Assembly: GCA_001051155.2 (NCBI GenBank)
Contig: JYIP02000005.1
Span: 1,860,001 to 1,924,000, forward strand
Length of the DNA stretch: 64,000 nucleotides
Direction: 5' to 3'
From: Chrysoporthe austroafricana
Lineage: Eukaryota; Ascomycota; Sordariomycetes; Diaporthales; Cryphonectriaceae
Part shown: positions 21,701-32,530 of the stretch, in pieces
How positions within the stretch are numbered: position 1 is the first letter of the stretch
Layout: every line of letters begins with the position of its first letter
The notes under the pieces: model-generated
What the model was told of the DNA's origin: nothing
What the model saw: the letters and a program-made list of their open reading frames with translations, nothing else
The model's database searches: none
Made by a program: the position numbers and the translations under genes

Positions 21701-22518
21701 ATGGGCGTCAACAAGATGAGGTACGTTGAGCATCGAAGAGCGCGTCGTCGTCGTCGTCGTTGTCTGAGCACACAGCCCATTCCATGGTGCTTCTGCCGCT
21801 GGGGACAAGCGTCGCTTGGCGGCGAGGAGTTTCCAGCGTCCCTATCCCGATACTACGTTACCGTTGTCGTCCTATCGCACCGTCTAAAACCTTACACCCT
21901 GACCCCCTTGCGCCTTGCATTTTCCCGCCTATTCCCGGCGGCTTGGGACAGCGACTGCCAGGCGTTCGGCCGTCACTGATCGATCCCCTGGCTCCCCTGT
22001 ATCCCCTGTATCCCCTGTCTCCCCTCCCTATCATCCCTGTCGTGCCTGTCTTCCCCCTCAGCACCAACCCCGCAGGCTGGCACGGCTGGCACGGCTGGCG
22101 CTCCCTTGTGGCCCTGGCTCCAGCACGGCGGTTGGTCAATCAAGGAGCCCGTCGCGTCGGGTCAGAAGCCGAGGGTGCGGAGGGGGCCTCGATTGGAGGG
22201 CGTCGAAGCTCCTGTGGGGCCCCCGTTGCCGCATTGCCTCACCTCACAGTAGCTCCCGCGGTCACCTGTTAGCTGTTGCTCTGTTACGTTGTCGCAGGAG
22301 TCCTCGTCCCGGGTTGTTCGTCTCCGAACTCCCAAGACCCGAGCCCACGTTTCCCAAACAACACCATTGCCATCACCATCATCATCACTACCACCAGCAC
22401 AACCGATTGTTTCCTGCGTTTGACTCGGTCTTCTTAGACCGTAGATATAGCTGTCGCTGTCGCTGGTTCTTCTATAGAGTGCATCTACTAACCTCTCCGT
22501 TCGTTTCTTCCGAATTAG
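21701..22518 (+). other. Candidate first exon (21701-21720) and 798-nt intron of the mannosidase gene
   Basis: A short ATG exon ends at 21720 with donor GTACGT. The acceptor at 22517-22518 is preceded by a perfect TACTAAC branch site and a pyrimidine tract. Joining them preserves the mannosidase frame, adds 84 codons before the ATG at 22751, and produces a stretch (22519-22750) with strong C/G third-position bias. The intron holds CCCCTGTAT-type repeats (about 21996-22026) and a GGCTGGCAC nonamer (22075-22099). A second ATG at 21664 would join out of phase. Whether translation starts at 21701 or 22751 cannot be decided from sequence. Confidence 0.5.
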
Positions 22519-22750
22519 CTCCCCAACTGATCCCCCCGCCGGCGTCGGTGACGCGGCCAAACCCTGTGACGGTGTAGCTTTGGTTGCTGCCAGTCTGGAC
22601 GACACCCGCGAGGCCGAGGCGCTCAAGCTCGCTGCCACCGAGGACGCCCTTATCCGGCAGCCCCAGGAAGTTCCCGAGACCCCAATTCTGCAGATCGCCC
22701 TGCCTGTTGCCCCTCTCATTTCCTCTGCTTTTGCTGAGGGCAACGACAAT

Positions 22751-25700
22751 ATGGGTGGCGAGCGCGACATGGCCCGGCTCATGAAGCCAAAGGCCGACTA
22801 CCCGGTCATGGTCCAGAAGCCGGTCGCCAAGGCCTTCCACAAGCTTTACCTAGACCGCATCGAGGGCAGATACAAGACTGGGCCTTACGAGAAGTATAAC
22901 CTTCAAGCGTACGTAGTCCTTCCCTCCCAGACCAGGTTGTTTCTGTCTCCATATGTCTTACGTGCTGACGCCTTCGGTGACAGACTGCTCAAGGATGGCG
23001 AGGCTAAGGGTGAGCCTCACGTGTACCTCGACAGGTGGGCAGCTCCCAATCTGTCACGTCCTACCTTCGAGGACGCCGTCTCTCAAGAATTCAACGACCA
23101 TATCCAGGTTGGCGCCGAGTTTGGACCTGCATGGTCGACCCACTGGGTCCGGGTTCGCCTCACCGTTCCCGAGGAGCTTCGAGACAAGGAGCACCTTGAG
23201 TTCCACTGGAATGCCGGCAACGAAGGCATGGTCTGGACCGAAGATGGGAACCCTGTTCAGGGCTTCAGCGCGAGCGACCGTCCTGAGTGGATCCTACCCG
23301 AGGCTTTCCGCGATGGAAAGGAACACACGTTCTACATCGAGGTTGCCTGTAACGAGATGTTTGGTAATGGCTCAGGTATTACGCCTCCGAATCCCCAGAA
23401 GACGTATCACCTGAGCACGGCCGAGATTGTGGCCGTCGATCTGCAGGCGCGCCAGCTTTATGTCGATATGTGGATCATCGGCGACGCTGCTAGAGAGCTC
23501 CCTAAGGAGTCCTGGGAGCAGCACAAGGCGCTGGATACGATCAACCGCATGATCGAAACCCTCAACGTGGACGACAGAGACTCGGTCCTGAAGGCTCGAG
23601 AGATCGCTAGAGAGTACATTGGCAATGTCGATTCTGCCAAGGTCTACGACAATGATCAGGAGCCAATGGTCTACGGCATTGGACACTGCCACATTGACAC
23701 CTGCTGGCTTTGGCCTTGGGCCGAGACCAAGCGCAAGGTCGCGCGATCTTGGACCAACCAGTGCAACCTGATGGAGCTGTACCCGGAGCTGAATTTTGCC
23801 TGCTCTCAGGCCCAACAGTTCAAGTGGCTCAAGAAGTACTACCCCTACGCCTTCGACCGGGTCAAGGAGAAAGTCAAGGCCGGACAGTTCCACCCCATCG
23901 GCGGCAGTTGGGTAGAGCACGACACCAACATGCCAAGCGGAGAGTCTCTTGTGCGCCAGTTCGTCTACGGCCAGCGGTTCTTCGAGTCCAACTTCGGAGA
24001 GCGTTCCAAGACTTTCTGGCTCCCTGACACCTTTGGCTATTCTGCCCAGCTTCCCCAGCTCTGCAGGCTTGCCGGCATGGACCGGTTCCTGACCCAGAAG
24101 TTGAGCTGGAACAACATCAACAATTTTCCACACACCACTTTCAACTGGGTCGCTCTGGACGGATCCCAGGTTTTGTGCCACATGCCCCCTTCGGAGACCT
24201 ACACGGCTGACGCCCACTATGGTGACGTAAAGCGAAGCATCTCAAAGCACAAGTCGATGGATCAGGATCATACGTCACTCCTCGTCTTCGGCAAGGGCGA
24301 CGGTGGTGGTGGTCCCCTTGTTGAGCATATTGAGAAGCTTCGGCGTTGTCGCGGCATGGCCGACACCACAGGTACCGGCGCCGTCCCCCGTGTCCACATG
24401 GGTAAGACTGTCGACGACTTCTTTGACCAGCTGATTTCAAAGTCTGACAAGCTTGTCACTTGGTTTGGCGAGCTCTACTTCGAGCTGCACCGCGGCACCT
24501 ACACTACTCAGGCTAACAACAAGCATAACAACCGTGCCGCCGAGTTTCTGTTGAGAGCCGTAGAGCTTTACGCCACCATTGCTTCCCTGAACAGCCAGGA
24601 CTACAAATACCCCAAGGCTAGCATCGATAAGATGTGGGAGGCCGTTCTCCTCTGCCAGTTCCACGACTGCTTGCCCGGCAGTTGCATTGAAATGTGCTAT
24701 GATGACTCGGATGAGGTGAGTGAGGCAATCAGAGATTTCTTTAGCCTCCTCTCGCAATGTTCTATTCCTGAAGATACAAGACTGAACATGCAACAGCTCT
24801 ATGCTGAGGTCTTTGAGATTGGACACAAACTGATCGCTGAGGCATCCGCGGCGATTGATCTTCCTGAGGTCAAGACCACAACAGTTGAGGAGGGAGCTGT
24901 GCTCAACGCCCTGTTCTGGCCGCGCAAGCAGCTCGTTTCGATCTCTGACGACGAGTTTGCTGTTGCCTGCGGCGACGGTCCGCTGCTGGACCTGAAGCCT
25001 CTCAAGACCCTCTCTGCTGAGGGTCCTCCCGTCTCTATCCAGGAGCTGTCCCCTGGCGTCTTCGCCATGCAGAACGACCAACTCAAAGTCCAGCTTGAGA
25101 ATGGCATCATCACCTCTGTGTACGACCGCAAGGCCGACCGCGAGGTCCTCGCCAAGGGCGGAAAGGCTAATCAATTCGTCATCTTCGACGATAAACCCCT
25201 CTACTGGCAGGCCTGGGATGTGGAGTGGTACCACCTCGACAGCCGCAAGGAGCTCTCTGTTTACGACACCAAGATCAGCGAGAATAAGCCCTTCCGCGTT
25301 GCCGTCACCAGCCGTGTCAAGATCAGCGAGAAGAGTCATCTGGTCTCTACCGTCTCCCTGAGCGCTGCGTTCAAGGGACACCCTTCCTATGTCGAGGTCG
25401 AAACCGATGTTGACTGGCACGAGGACCACAAGTTCCTCAAGGTCGAGTTTCCGGTTGACGTTCGTAACACCGAGGCCAACTACGAAGTTCAGTACGGCAT
25501 TGTCAAGCGCCCCACTCACTACAACACGGACTGGGACATGGCCAAGTTCGAGGTGTGCCAGCACAAGTTTGCAGACCTGTCCGAGTCTAATTACGGTGTC
25601 TCCATCCTCAATGACAGCAAGTATGGCTTCGCCACCGTCGGCAACCTCATGCGTCTGTCTCTGCTCCGCGCCCCCAAGGCGCCGGATGCGCACGCCGATA

Positions 25701-26164
25701 TGGGCGACCACAAGATCCGCTACGCCATCCTGCCTCACGATGGTCCACTGGGTCCTGCCACTGTTCGTGCAGGCTACGAGTTCAACTCGCCCATCAAGCT
25801 GGTCCGCAAGCCCCACCGCTACGATCCCTCGACCGCAGCCCTGTCCCACGACAGCCCTGTCAAGCTCATCGGCGACCGGTCCGTGATCCTAGACTGTGTC
25901 AAGCGCGGTGAGGACGACGAGGACGTCTCCGTCGGCGACCTCCCCGTCCGCAAGGGCAAGTGCGTCATCGTGCGCATGTACGAGTCGCTCGGCGGCCGCG
26001 CCCGCACTGCCATCGGCACTAAGTGGGATGTTAAGAAGGTCACAAAGGTCAACGTGCTCGAGGACGAGATCCCTGGCGAGGCTGAGCTGCAGAAGAATGA
26101 CAGGGGCGACTACCCTGTGACCCTGCGGCCTTTCGAGGTCGCCACATTCCGTCTGCAGCTGTAG
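22751..26164 (+). CDS. ams1: Alpha-mannosidase, GH38, AMS1 type
   Basis: Exons 22751-22908, 22984-24715 and 24797-26164 give 1085 aa, almost the length of yeast Ams1 (1083). The Ams1 family cleaves terminal alpha-mannose from free oligosaccharides in the cytosol and vacuole and in yeast reaches the vacuole by the Cvt/autophagy route. GH38 signatures are present: the metal site GHCHIDTCWLWPWAE (about residue 286), the nucleophile motif FWLPDTFGYSAQLPQL (about 398), QKLSWNNINNFPHTTFNW, and the beta-rich C-terminal domains. No signal peptide is seen at this start, which agrees with the cytosolic Ams1 class. The two introns (75 and 81 nt) are multiples of three without an in-frame stop, so retention would keep the frame. 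I removed them because the flanking family sequence runs continuously only when they are spliced. An N-terminal extension is possible (see 21701-22518). Confidence 0.93.
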   Translation: MGGERDMARLMKPKADYPVMVQKPVAKAFHKLYLDRIEGRYKTGPYEKYNLQAYVVLPSQTRLFLSPYVLRADAFGDRLLKDGEAKGEPHVYLDRWAAPNLSRPTFEDAVSQEFNDHIQVGAEFGPAWSTHWVRVRLTVPEELRDKEHLEFHWNAGNEGMVWTEDGNPVQGFSASDRPEWILPEAFRDGKEHTFYIEVACNEMFGNGSGITPPNPQKTYHLSTAEIVAVDLQARQLYVDMWIIGDAARELPKESWEQHKALDTINRMIETLNVDDRDSVLKAREIAREYIGNVDSAKVYDNDQEPMVYGIGHCHIDTCWLWPWAETKRKVARSWTNQCNLMELYPELNFACSQAQQFKWLKKYYPYAFDRVKEKVKAGQFHPIGGSWVEHDTNMPSGESLVRQFVYGQRFFESNFGERSKTFWLPDTFGYSAQLPQLCRLAGMDRFLTQKLSWNNINNFPHTTFNWVALDGSQVLCHMPPSETYTADAHYGDVKRSISKHKSMDQDHTSLLVFGKGDGGGGPLVEHIEKLRRCRGMADTTGTGAVPRVHMGKTVDDFFDQLISKSDKLVTWFGELYFELHRGTYTTQANNKHNNRAAEFLLRAVELYATIASLNSQDYKYPKASIDKMWEAVLLCQFHDCLPGSCIEMCYDDSDEVSEAIRDFFSLLSQCSIPEDTRLNMQQLYAEVFEIGHKLIAEASAAIDLPEVKTTTVEEGAVLNALFWPRKQLVSISDDEFAVACGDGPLLDLKPLKTLSAEGPPVSIQELSPGVFAMQNDQLKVQLENGIITSVYDRKADREVLAKGGKANQFVIFDDKPLYWQAWDVEWYHLDSRKELSVYDTKISENKPFRVAVTSRVKISEKSHLVSTVSLSAAFKGHPSYVEVETDVDWHEDHKFLKVEFPVDVRNTEANYEVQYGIVKRPTHYNTDWDMAKFEVCQHKFADLSESNYGVSILNDSKYGFATVGNLMRLSLLRAPKAPDAHADMGDHKIRYAILPHDGPLGPATVRAGYEFNSPIKLVRKPHRYDPSTAALSHDSPVKLIGDRSVILDCVKRGEDDEDVSVGDLPVRKGKCVIVRMYESLGGRARTAIGTKWDVKKVTKVNVLEDEIPGEAELQKNDRGDYPVTLRPFEVATFRLQL

Positions 26165-27263
26165 ATCTTCGACCGATCTCGGCTTTTGACATCCGCCTCT
26201 CACCAAGATGCGTCACAAAATACGATATTTCTCCAGCTATCACTGCAACCGTAGTTGAGTCTACCAGACTGAGTCGTCATGATATTAGGAGGACGGGGAT
26301 TTCACCAGCCGAAGGTTTTATCAGATTGATCATGCCAGGGTAGGTTTTTGCTCCGTCGGTACTTCTATCGGATTGATCGATGGATGAGTGGACGACGCAC
26401 GGATGTTCCGACAGAACGAGCGGAAGGATGGAAGGAGAACAAAAACCCAATCGACGCGGTAGAGCGTGTATTTTTAATTACCATACCGCCGCAGCGGCAT
26501 TACGAGCCCCCAGAGCTTAGGACAGCTTAGGCATAGCAAAACAAAGCACGGACCATTACCTACATAGACTGTCTCTTGCCCGTCCGGTGAAGTGAGCCGT
26601 GTTCATGGCGGTGACGGTGTCGTTAGATTGTGATGTGACCTGACCACAAATTACTGCTCGTGTCGATGTAGCAAAGGGAGGACTCCCTCCGTTCGTCAAG
26701 CCCTGCCCGCTATGCCATGCTGCTCCTTGTGAGGTCGAAACTGGTCCTTGAAATTAGTGCTGATCTATCTACATGGAGACCCCCTCGCTCTATGGCCCGC
26801 GCATAGATCAGGTTGAAGATAGCTATTGCTGTGTTTACATTCATTTCTTGAATCTTGTTGCATATGGGATGGAGGTGAGTGAGTTACAACAGTGCCCTAC
26901 AAAAGAGTATTTGTCAACATTTTGAATGTTACCTGCCTATTAGCCTCCTGCTTGCGGGAGAAGCTTGGCTTTTTGATAGCCACAACACCAGATCTATCTC
27001 CCACCACACACCCGAAGTATGTATAACCCAAACCCTCGAGTTTGTCAGTTCCTCTGACAAGGACAGAATGGCCGTTGCTTGATATCCTTCTTGCCTACTT
27101 TTCTCCTCTTCTTTTTCCTTGTATTTTTTCAAATGCCATGCCTAATTACACATACACACGAACGCAATGACACCAGAAGCCCATCAACGCCAGCAAAAAC
27201 AGACCGGGGTGACTGGGCCTCCCCGCAGTTGATAACCCTACACCCTGGGAAGCCATTTCAAAT
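26165..27263. other. Convergent intergenic spacer
   Basis: Lies between the stop codons of the mannosidase gene and the carbamoyl-phosphate synthase gene. It is relatively AT-rich with no open frame of note. I see nothing beyond two near-identical GATTGATC motifs near 26325 and 26371. Confidence 0.55.
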
Positions 27264-30200
27264 TTATAGAGGCTTTCCCTGGAGGAACTCGGACCACCTG
27301 CGGACCTCAGACGGGATGCCCTCGGGCCGGGGAAGCTTCTCGCTCATGCACTGGGCGAAGAGGATGGCGGTCTGAAAGGTCAATGTTAGCTCGTGGTCCG
27401 TAGCGGTGAGGCTGGTTCGAAAGACATACCTGAGGCTCCATAAACAGCGGGACACCAAAGTCGACCGCATTCCGACGCATCACATAGTCCACATCCATGA
27501 CCGTCTTACCCCTGGCACGGGCAAGGTTGAACACACCACGGATATCGTACTTCTTGAACACTTCACGGAGGGCTCTCTTGTCCTCCTTGGGGAACTCAAT
27601 GACCTCAACATTCACCTTGTTCTTAGCCGTCGACTCGAGGAACTGCTTGACCTCGTTGCCCGCAGCGTACAGCTTATAGCCGAGAGGAGACACGTAGTCG
27701 ATGATCTTGGTCAGCCACTCCTTCTTCAGCTCACCGCCGAACAGCAAACCCTCGCCGGGCTCGGGCACACGGAAGTTCATGGCGGACTGCAGAGAGGTCC
27801 AGTAGGCTTCGACCAAATCCTTGCCGAAGCAGGCCATCTCACCTGTGGAAGCCATTTCCACACCAAGGAAGGGGTCGGCACCGGCCAGACGGGTCCATGA
27901 GAATTGTGGGACCTTTGTCGCTAGGTAGTCGCGCTTGACAGCCATCAGGTCGGTTGGCGCAGGGACATCCTCGCCGACGAGCGCCTTGGTGGCAATGTCA
28001 ATGAAGTTGGTTCCAAGGACCTTGCTGACAAAGGGGAAGGACCGAGAGGCACGAAGGTTGCACTCGATGATCTTGAGCTGCGGCTGGCCGCCTTCGGGGT
28101 CCTCAGCCTTGATGATCTGCATGTTGAAAGGTCCAGTGATGTTCCAGGCCTTCGCAACCTTCTCAGCAATCTCCTTCACACGCTCCATGGTCTTCTCATC
28201 CAACGAGGCGGGAGGGAGGACCAAGGTAGCGTCGCCAGAGTGAACACCAGCCTGCTCGACGTGCTCGCTGACGGCGTGAACAATCAGCTTGCCCTCGGAA
28301 GCGACACCATCGACGTCAATCTCTTGAGCGCCCTCGATGAACTTGCTGATAACGACAGGGTGGTCAGGCGAAACATCGCTGGCGGCCTCAAGCTTGTCCT
28401 TCAGCTCATCCTTACTTCGGATGACCGTCATGGCGGCACCGGACAGGACATAGCTGGGGCGGACGAGCACAGGGTAGCCGACCTGCTCAGCAAAGTTCTC
28501 AGCCTCCTTGACGGAGGTCAGCTCCTTCCATGCAGGCTGGTCAAGGCCGATGCTATCCAGGATGGCAGAGAATTTCTGACGGTCCTCAGCCTTGTCGATG
28601 TCCTTAGGGTCCGTGCCGAGAACATTCGCACCTCCAGTCTCCTGAAGACGAAGAGCAATGTTCTGAGGCAGCTGGCCTCCGACGGACACGACAACACCGC
28701 TTGCGGATTCAAGTTCGTAAATATCCATGACACGCTCATAGCTCAACTCTTCAAAGTACAGCTTGTCAGCGGTATCGAAGTCGGTACTGTAATTGAGTCA
28801 ATACAATACGAACGAATTATTATAGGCGTCTAGTAGGTCTCGATGCTTACCTGTAGGTCTCCGGGTTGTACTTTTTCGAGTAATAGCAAGTCAGTAAAAG
28901 TTCTAAAGAAGTTCAAAGGTCTTATAACCCCCCCCCCCCCAGGTCGTGAAAACCAAGGTTGCAGCGGCAGTCCAATATCCAGCCTGAGAGACTGCGGTCC
29001 ATCCAGAAGGCAGGTATGTCTAGTCGGACATGTAGAAAGGAAAAGATTCAACTTACATTGATCATGACCGTCTTGTGACCCATCTTTCGCAGGGCCTGTG
29101 TGGCGCTCACAGCACACCAGTCAAACTCGACAGAGCTACCAATGCGGTAAACTCCACTGCCCAAGATGATAGTGCCCTTGTCCTCGAATGTCACATCGTG
29201 GCTTGACGCGTTGTATGTGGTATACAGGTAGTTTGTATCGGCGGGGAACTCAGCGGCAAGAGTATCGATCTTCTTGACCCACGGCCTGATGCCATATTGC
29301 AGACGAAGAGCGCGGACCTTGTCCTCTGTGCTGTTCACGGCGTGGGCAATCTGCTTGTCCGAGAAACCCATCTTCTTGGACTTCATCACGAGGTCCTTCT
29401 TGAGGCCTTCAAGGCTGCCAACCGCCTGAAGCTCTTTTGTGCAATCCACAATGTTCTGCAGCTTGTGCAAGAACCACTTGTCGATCTTGGTGAGCTCATG
29501 AACCCTGTCGACGGTATAGTTCTCGTGCAGCAAGGCTTGGCCAACAGCCAGCCAGCGACGATCAGTCGGGTTTTGCAGCTCGTGGTCCAGGTCAGCGAAC
29601 TTGTCACCCTGGAAGCCGACGAATTTCGGATCGACCTGGCGGATCGCCTTCTGGAAGGACTCTTCGAAGGTACGTCCAATAGCCATCACCTCGCCTACCG
29701 ACTTCATGGAACTGCCGATGTCGCGCTTTACGTGTTGGAACTTGGAGAGATCCCATCGTGGAATCTTGGTGACAATGTAATCCAGCGAGGGCTCGAAGTT
29801 TGCAGTTGTCGTCTTTGTCACAGCGTTGGGAAGTTCAGGCAGGCTGTGGCCAAGACCAATCTTCGCCGCGGTGTACGCAAGGGGATATCCGGTCGCCTTG
29901 GAGGCGAGAGCAGAGGACCGCGAGAGACGGGCATTGACTTCAATAACCCTGTAGTCCAGACCGTCGGGCTGCAGACAGTATTGAACATTGCACTCGCCAA
30001 CGACACCCAGGTGACGAACAATCTTGATGGCAGCTGATCGGAGCATGTGATACTCCTCGTCACTCAGGGTCTGACTGGGTGCGACAACGATCGAGTCGCC
30101 CGTGTGAATGCCGAGAGGGTCGAAGTTCTCCATATTGCATACAGTGATGCAGTTGTTGTTGGCATCCCGGACGACCTCATATTCCACCTCTTTCCAGCCC

Positions 30201-31371
30201 TTGAGGGACTTCTCGACCAGGATCTGAGGCGAGAGCGTCAATGATCGGGCGGCCATGTTGCGGAGCTCCTCCTCGTTGTTGGCGAAGCCGGATCCGAGGC
30301 CACCAAGAGCATAGGCGGCACGGACGATGATGGGGTATCCGATATTCTTGGCGGCGTCGAGCGCTTCTTCGACAGTGTTGACAGCAATGGACTTTGCGAT
30401 GGGGATGTTAATCTCTTCCAGGGCCTTGGCGAAGAGGTCACGGTCCTCGCTAAGCTCGAGTGTCCGGACACTGGTTCCCAAAACCTTGACACCGTACTTC
30501 TCGAACAATCCCATACGCTGCATCTGGACGCCAAGGTTCAGGGCGGTCTGCCCACCGAAGGAGAGGAAGATGCCATCAGGCTTTTCTCGCTCGATCACAT
30601 AGGTGACGTATTCGGGGGTGACAGGCACTATGGGGGGACCGAAGTCAGCAATTGGCCTCCCACGACCTTTGGGCAGAGCCACAAGAGCGATGCAGAGAGT
30701 CGCGTCGTATCGATTGGGTCCCAAACAGGAACGACTGGCCTGATAAGTGTCTCTTGGGTGGGAAGTAGGGGTATGGCGCAAAGCCATTAGCGCGCGCACG
30801 TACGGTAGTAGATCTCGTCCGCGATGAAGTGGTTGGTCTGGATGGTCGCGATGTTTGGGTTGATCAGGACGGACTTGACACCTGCCTCCTTCAGTGCCTT
30901 CAGAGCTTGCGAGCCTGTACAGTCGTGCTTCTTGGTCAGCACTCACGTCCTTGTCGCGACAGGTAGCGTGTGACTCATGCGTCACCGCTCCCACAGCTCT
31001 TGATAGCTGCTGGGCGCCACCAACAACGAACCTGAGTAGTCGAACTCTCCAGCCTGGCCAATGGCCAGACCGCCAGATCCAATGACCAGGACCTTCTTCA
31101 CGTCGACAGTCTCCTTGGGCTTGACCACGCCGCTCTGGATGTAGGCCTGCGGGTTGGGCGCAGACTGGGCGGCTGCGGTCGCAAGACATCGGGCGGTGGT
31201 CAGGAAATTCCTCTTCTGGAGGGATTGCCTGGTCTGGACGGGTAACCTGTACGCAGCATTGGTGCTTGCTGCTGTGAAGCTCCTAACCGAGTGCGTGGTA
31301 GACACTGGGAGCCGGCGACCATGCCGGAAGAGGGCGGGAGCTCGACCTCCCAAGGACATGGTCGGCGCCAT
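27264..31371 (-). CDS. arg-3: Carbamoyl-phosphate synthase, arginine-specific large chain (mitochondrial)
   Basis: Six exons: 31032-31371, 30804-30914, 29057-30627, 28851-28870, 27430-28786 and 27264-27371, totalling 1168 aa. The start is a mitochondrial presequence rich in Arg, Ser and Thr (about residues 1-80). The body is the duplicated synthetase: [21 protein letters not shown], then the first ATP-grasp half with [18 protein letters not shown] and [20 protein letters not shown]. The oligomerisation domain precedes the second half ([38 protein letters not shown]), and a C-terminal MGS-like regulatory domain ends the chain. A stand-alone large chain with a presequence marks the arginine enzyme (Neurospora arg-3, yeast CPA2), since the pyrimidine enzyme is fused to aspartate transcarbamylase. 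It makes carbamoyl phosphate for citrulline with the small subunit arg-2/CPA1. Exon 4 is only 20 nt and encodes the conserved YNPETY motif. Intron 3 carries a C13 tract. Confidence 0.95.
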
Positions 31372-32530
31372 GGTGAAGGGAGCTGTTGGACGGGGGGGGA
31401 GACGGCGCACAGCGGCGAAGGACGGCGATGAGGTACCAATTGAGGCTCAGGTCACCCTTTCCGCCCTGTTCACGCCCAGTCGACAAGGTGTAGCAGCTGG
31501 TTTATAGAAGTCGAGAGGCTGTGATTCATACAAGAGACCCCGCTAAGATTTTAAAATCAAAAAAGAAATAGGGACCCTGGTCGCGATAAGATAACGTAAA
31601 GCTCCGATTTGCTTCCTCACTGGCCCAACTTGGAACTGCATAGGACGCCGTCTCTCGTTCAAAACTCTCATGACTCTTTCCCTGGCTCCATTGTCTACAT
31701 CCACTTACCCTTCTCTGAAGCTGTTGATCCTCATTTTTTCCCTCATTGCTAGCCGTTTACCGTTAGGCCGCCCATGCCTTGGCTTTGAGGAGCCTCTGCT
31801 CTCTCCCCTGCGGCGGAATCCAGGGTTTCTCTTTGGGAGGAAAAGATAGAAAAATTCTACCCCGTAAATCTTCAAGCTGCATAGCGCATGCAGGGTGAGG
31901 CCGATGTCCGGAGGACGAGCACCTAGTTCCGGCTGTTTGGATTCGCTAATCGAGATTAAAGACTGGGGAAATGACGAAATTCTGCTGCTATGAGTCGCAC
32001 TTCGTGAGTGATCGAACCCCAGCACAGATACAGCCGCAAGTTTACTCACAAGCCACACTACCAAGCAGGTATGCACTTCATGCGCGAAAGCCGTCCCTGG
32101 CTTTTTAAATTTCTTGGACTCGTAGAAAAAGATTCCATGCCTGATTGCAACACGATTATGAGGTCGTTGCTAAGCCTTAACGAATTTCGTCAATTTCTTT
32201 GGGGCATATCTAGTTAGAGCAGGCGAGCTGTTGAATCTCTGGCTCGGATAAGCGCCCATCGAATAAATAATATTGGACTCATTCAGCGCTGCTCTGCCCG
32301 AATTTTCATTTTTACTTTTTTTTTTTTAAAACCCCCCCCCTTTCTTCTCACTTCTCTCTGTGCGTCTCTCTCTTGGCGACGGTCTCAATGTTCTTCCAAG
32401 TGTTGTTACGCTGGGAAGAAGAGCACATGGAAAGGCTAGCAAGGCTTTGTTGGTATGTTCATACCCACTCCAAGCACTTTATTTTTGACACCCTGGCTCC
32501 GGCCCTTGGACGTATTCTATAATTCGCCTT
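31372..32530. other. Intergenic region, synthase promoter and FRS2 3' side
   Basis: About 1.15 kb without a supported gene. AT-rich from about 31540 to 32300, with a T/A run and a C9 tract at 32318-32340. The part nearest 31371 is the likely promoter of the carbamoyl-phosphate synthase gene. I searched for general-control (TGACTC) sites without recording a convincing one. Confidence 0.5.
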
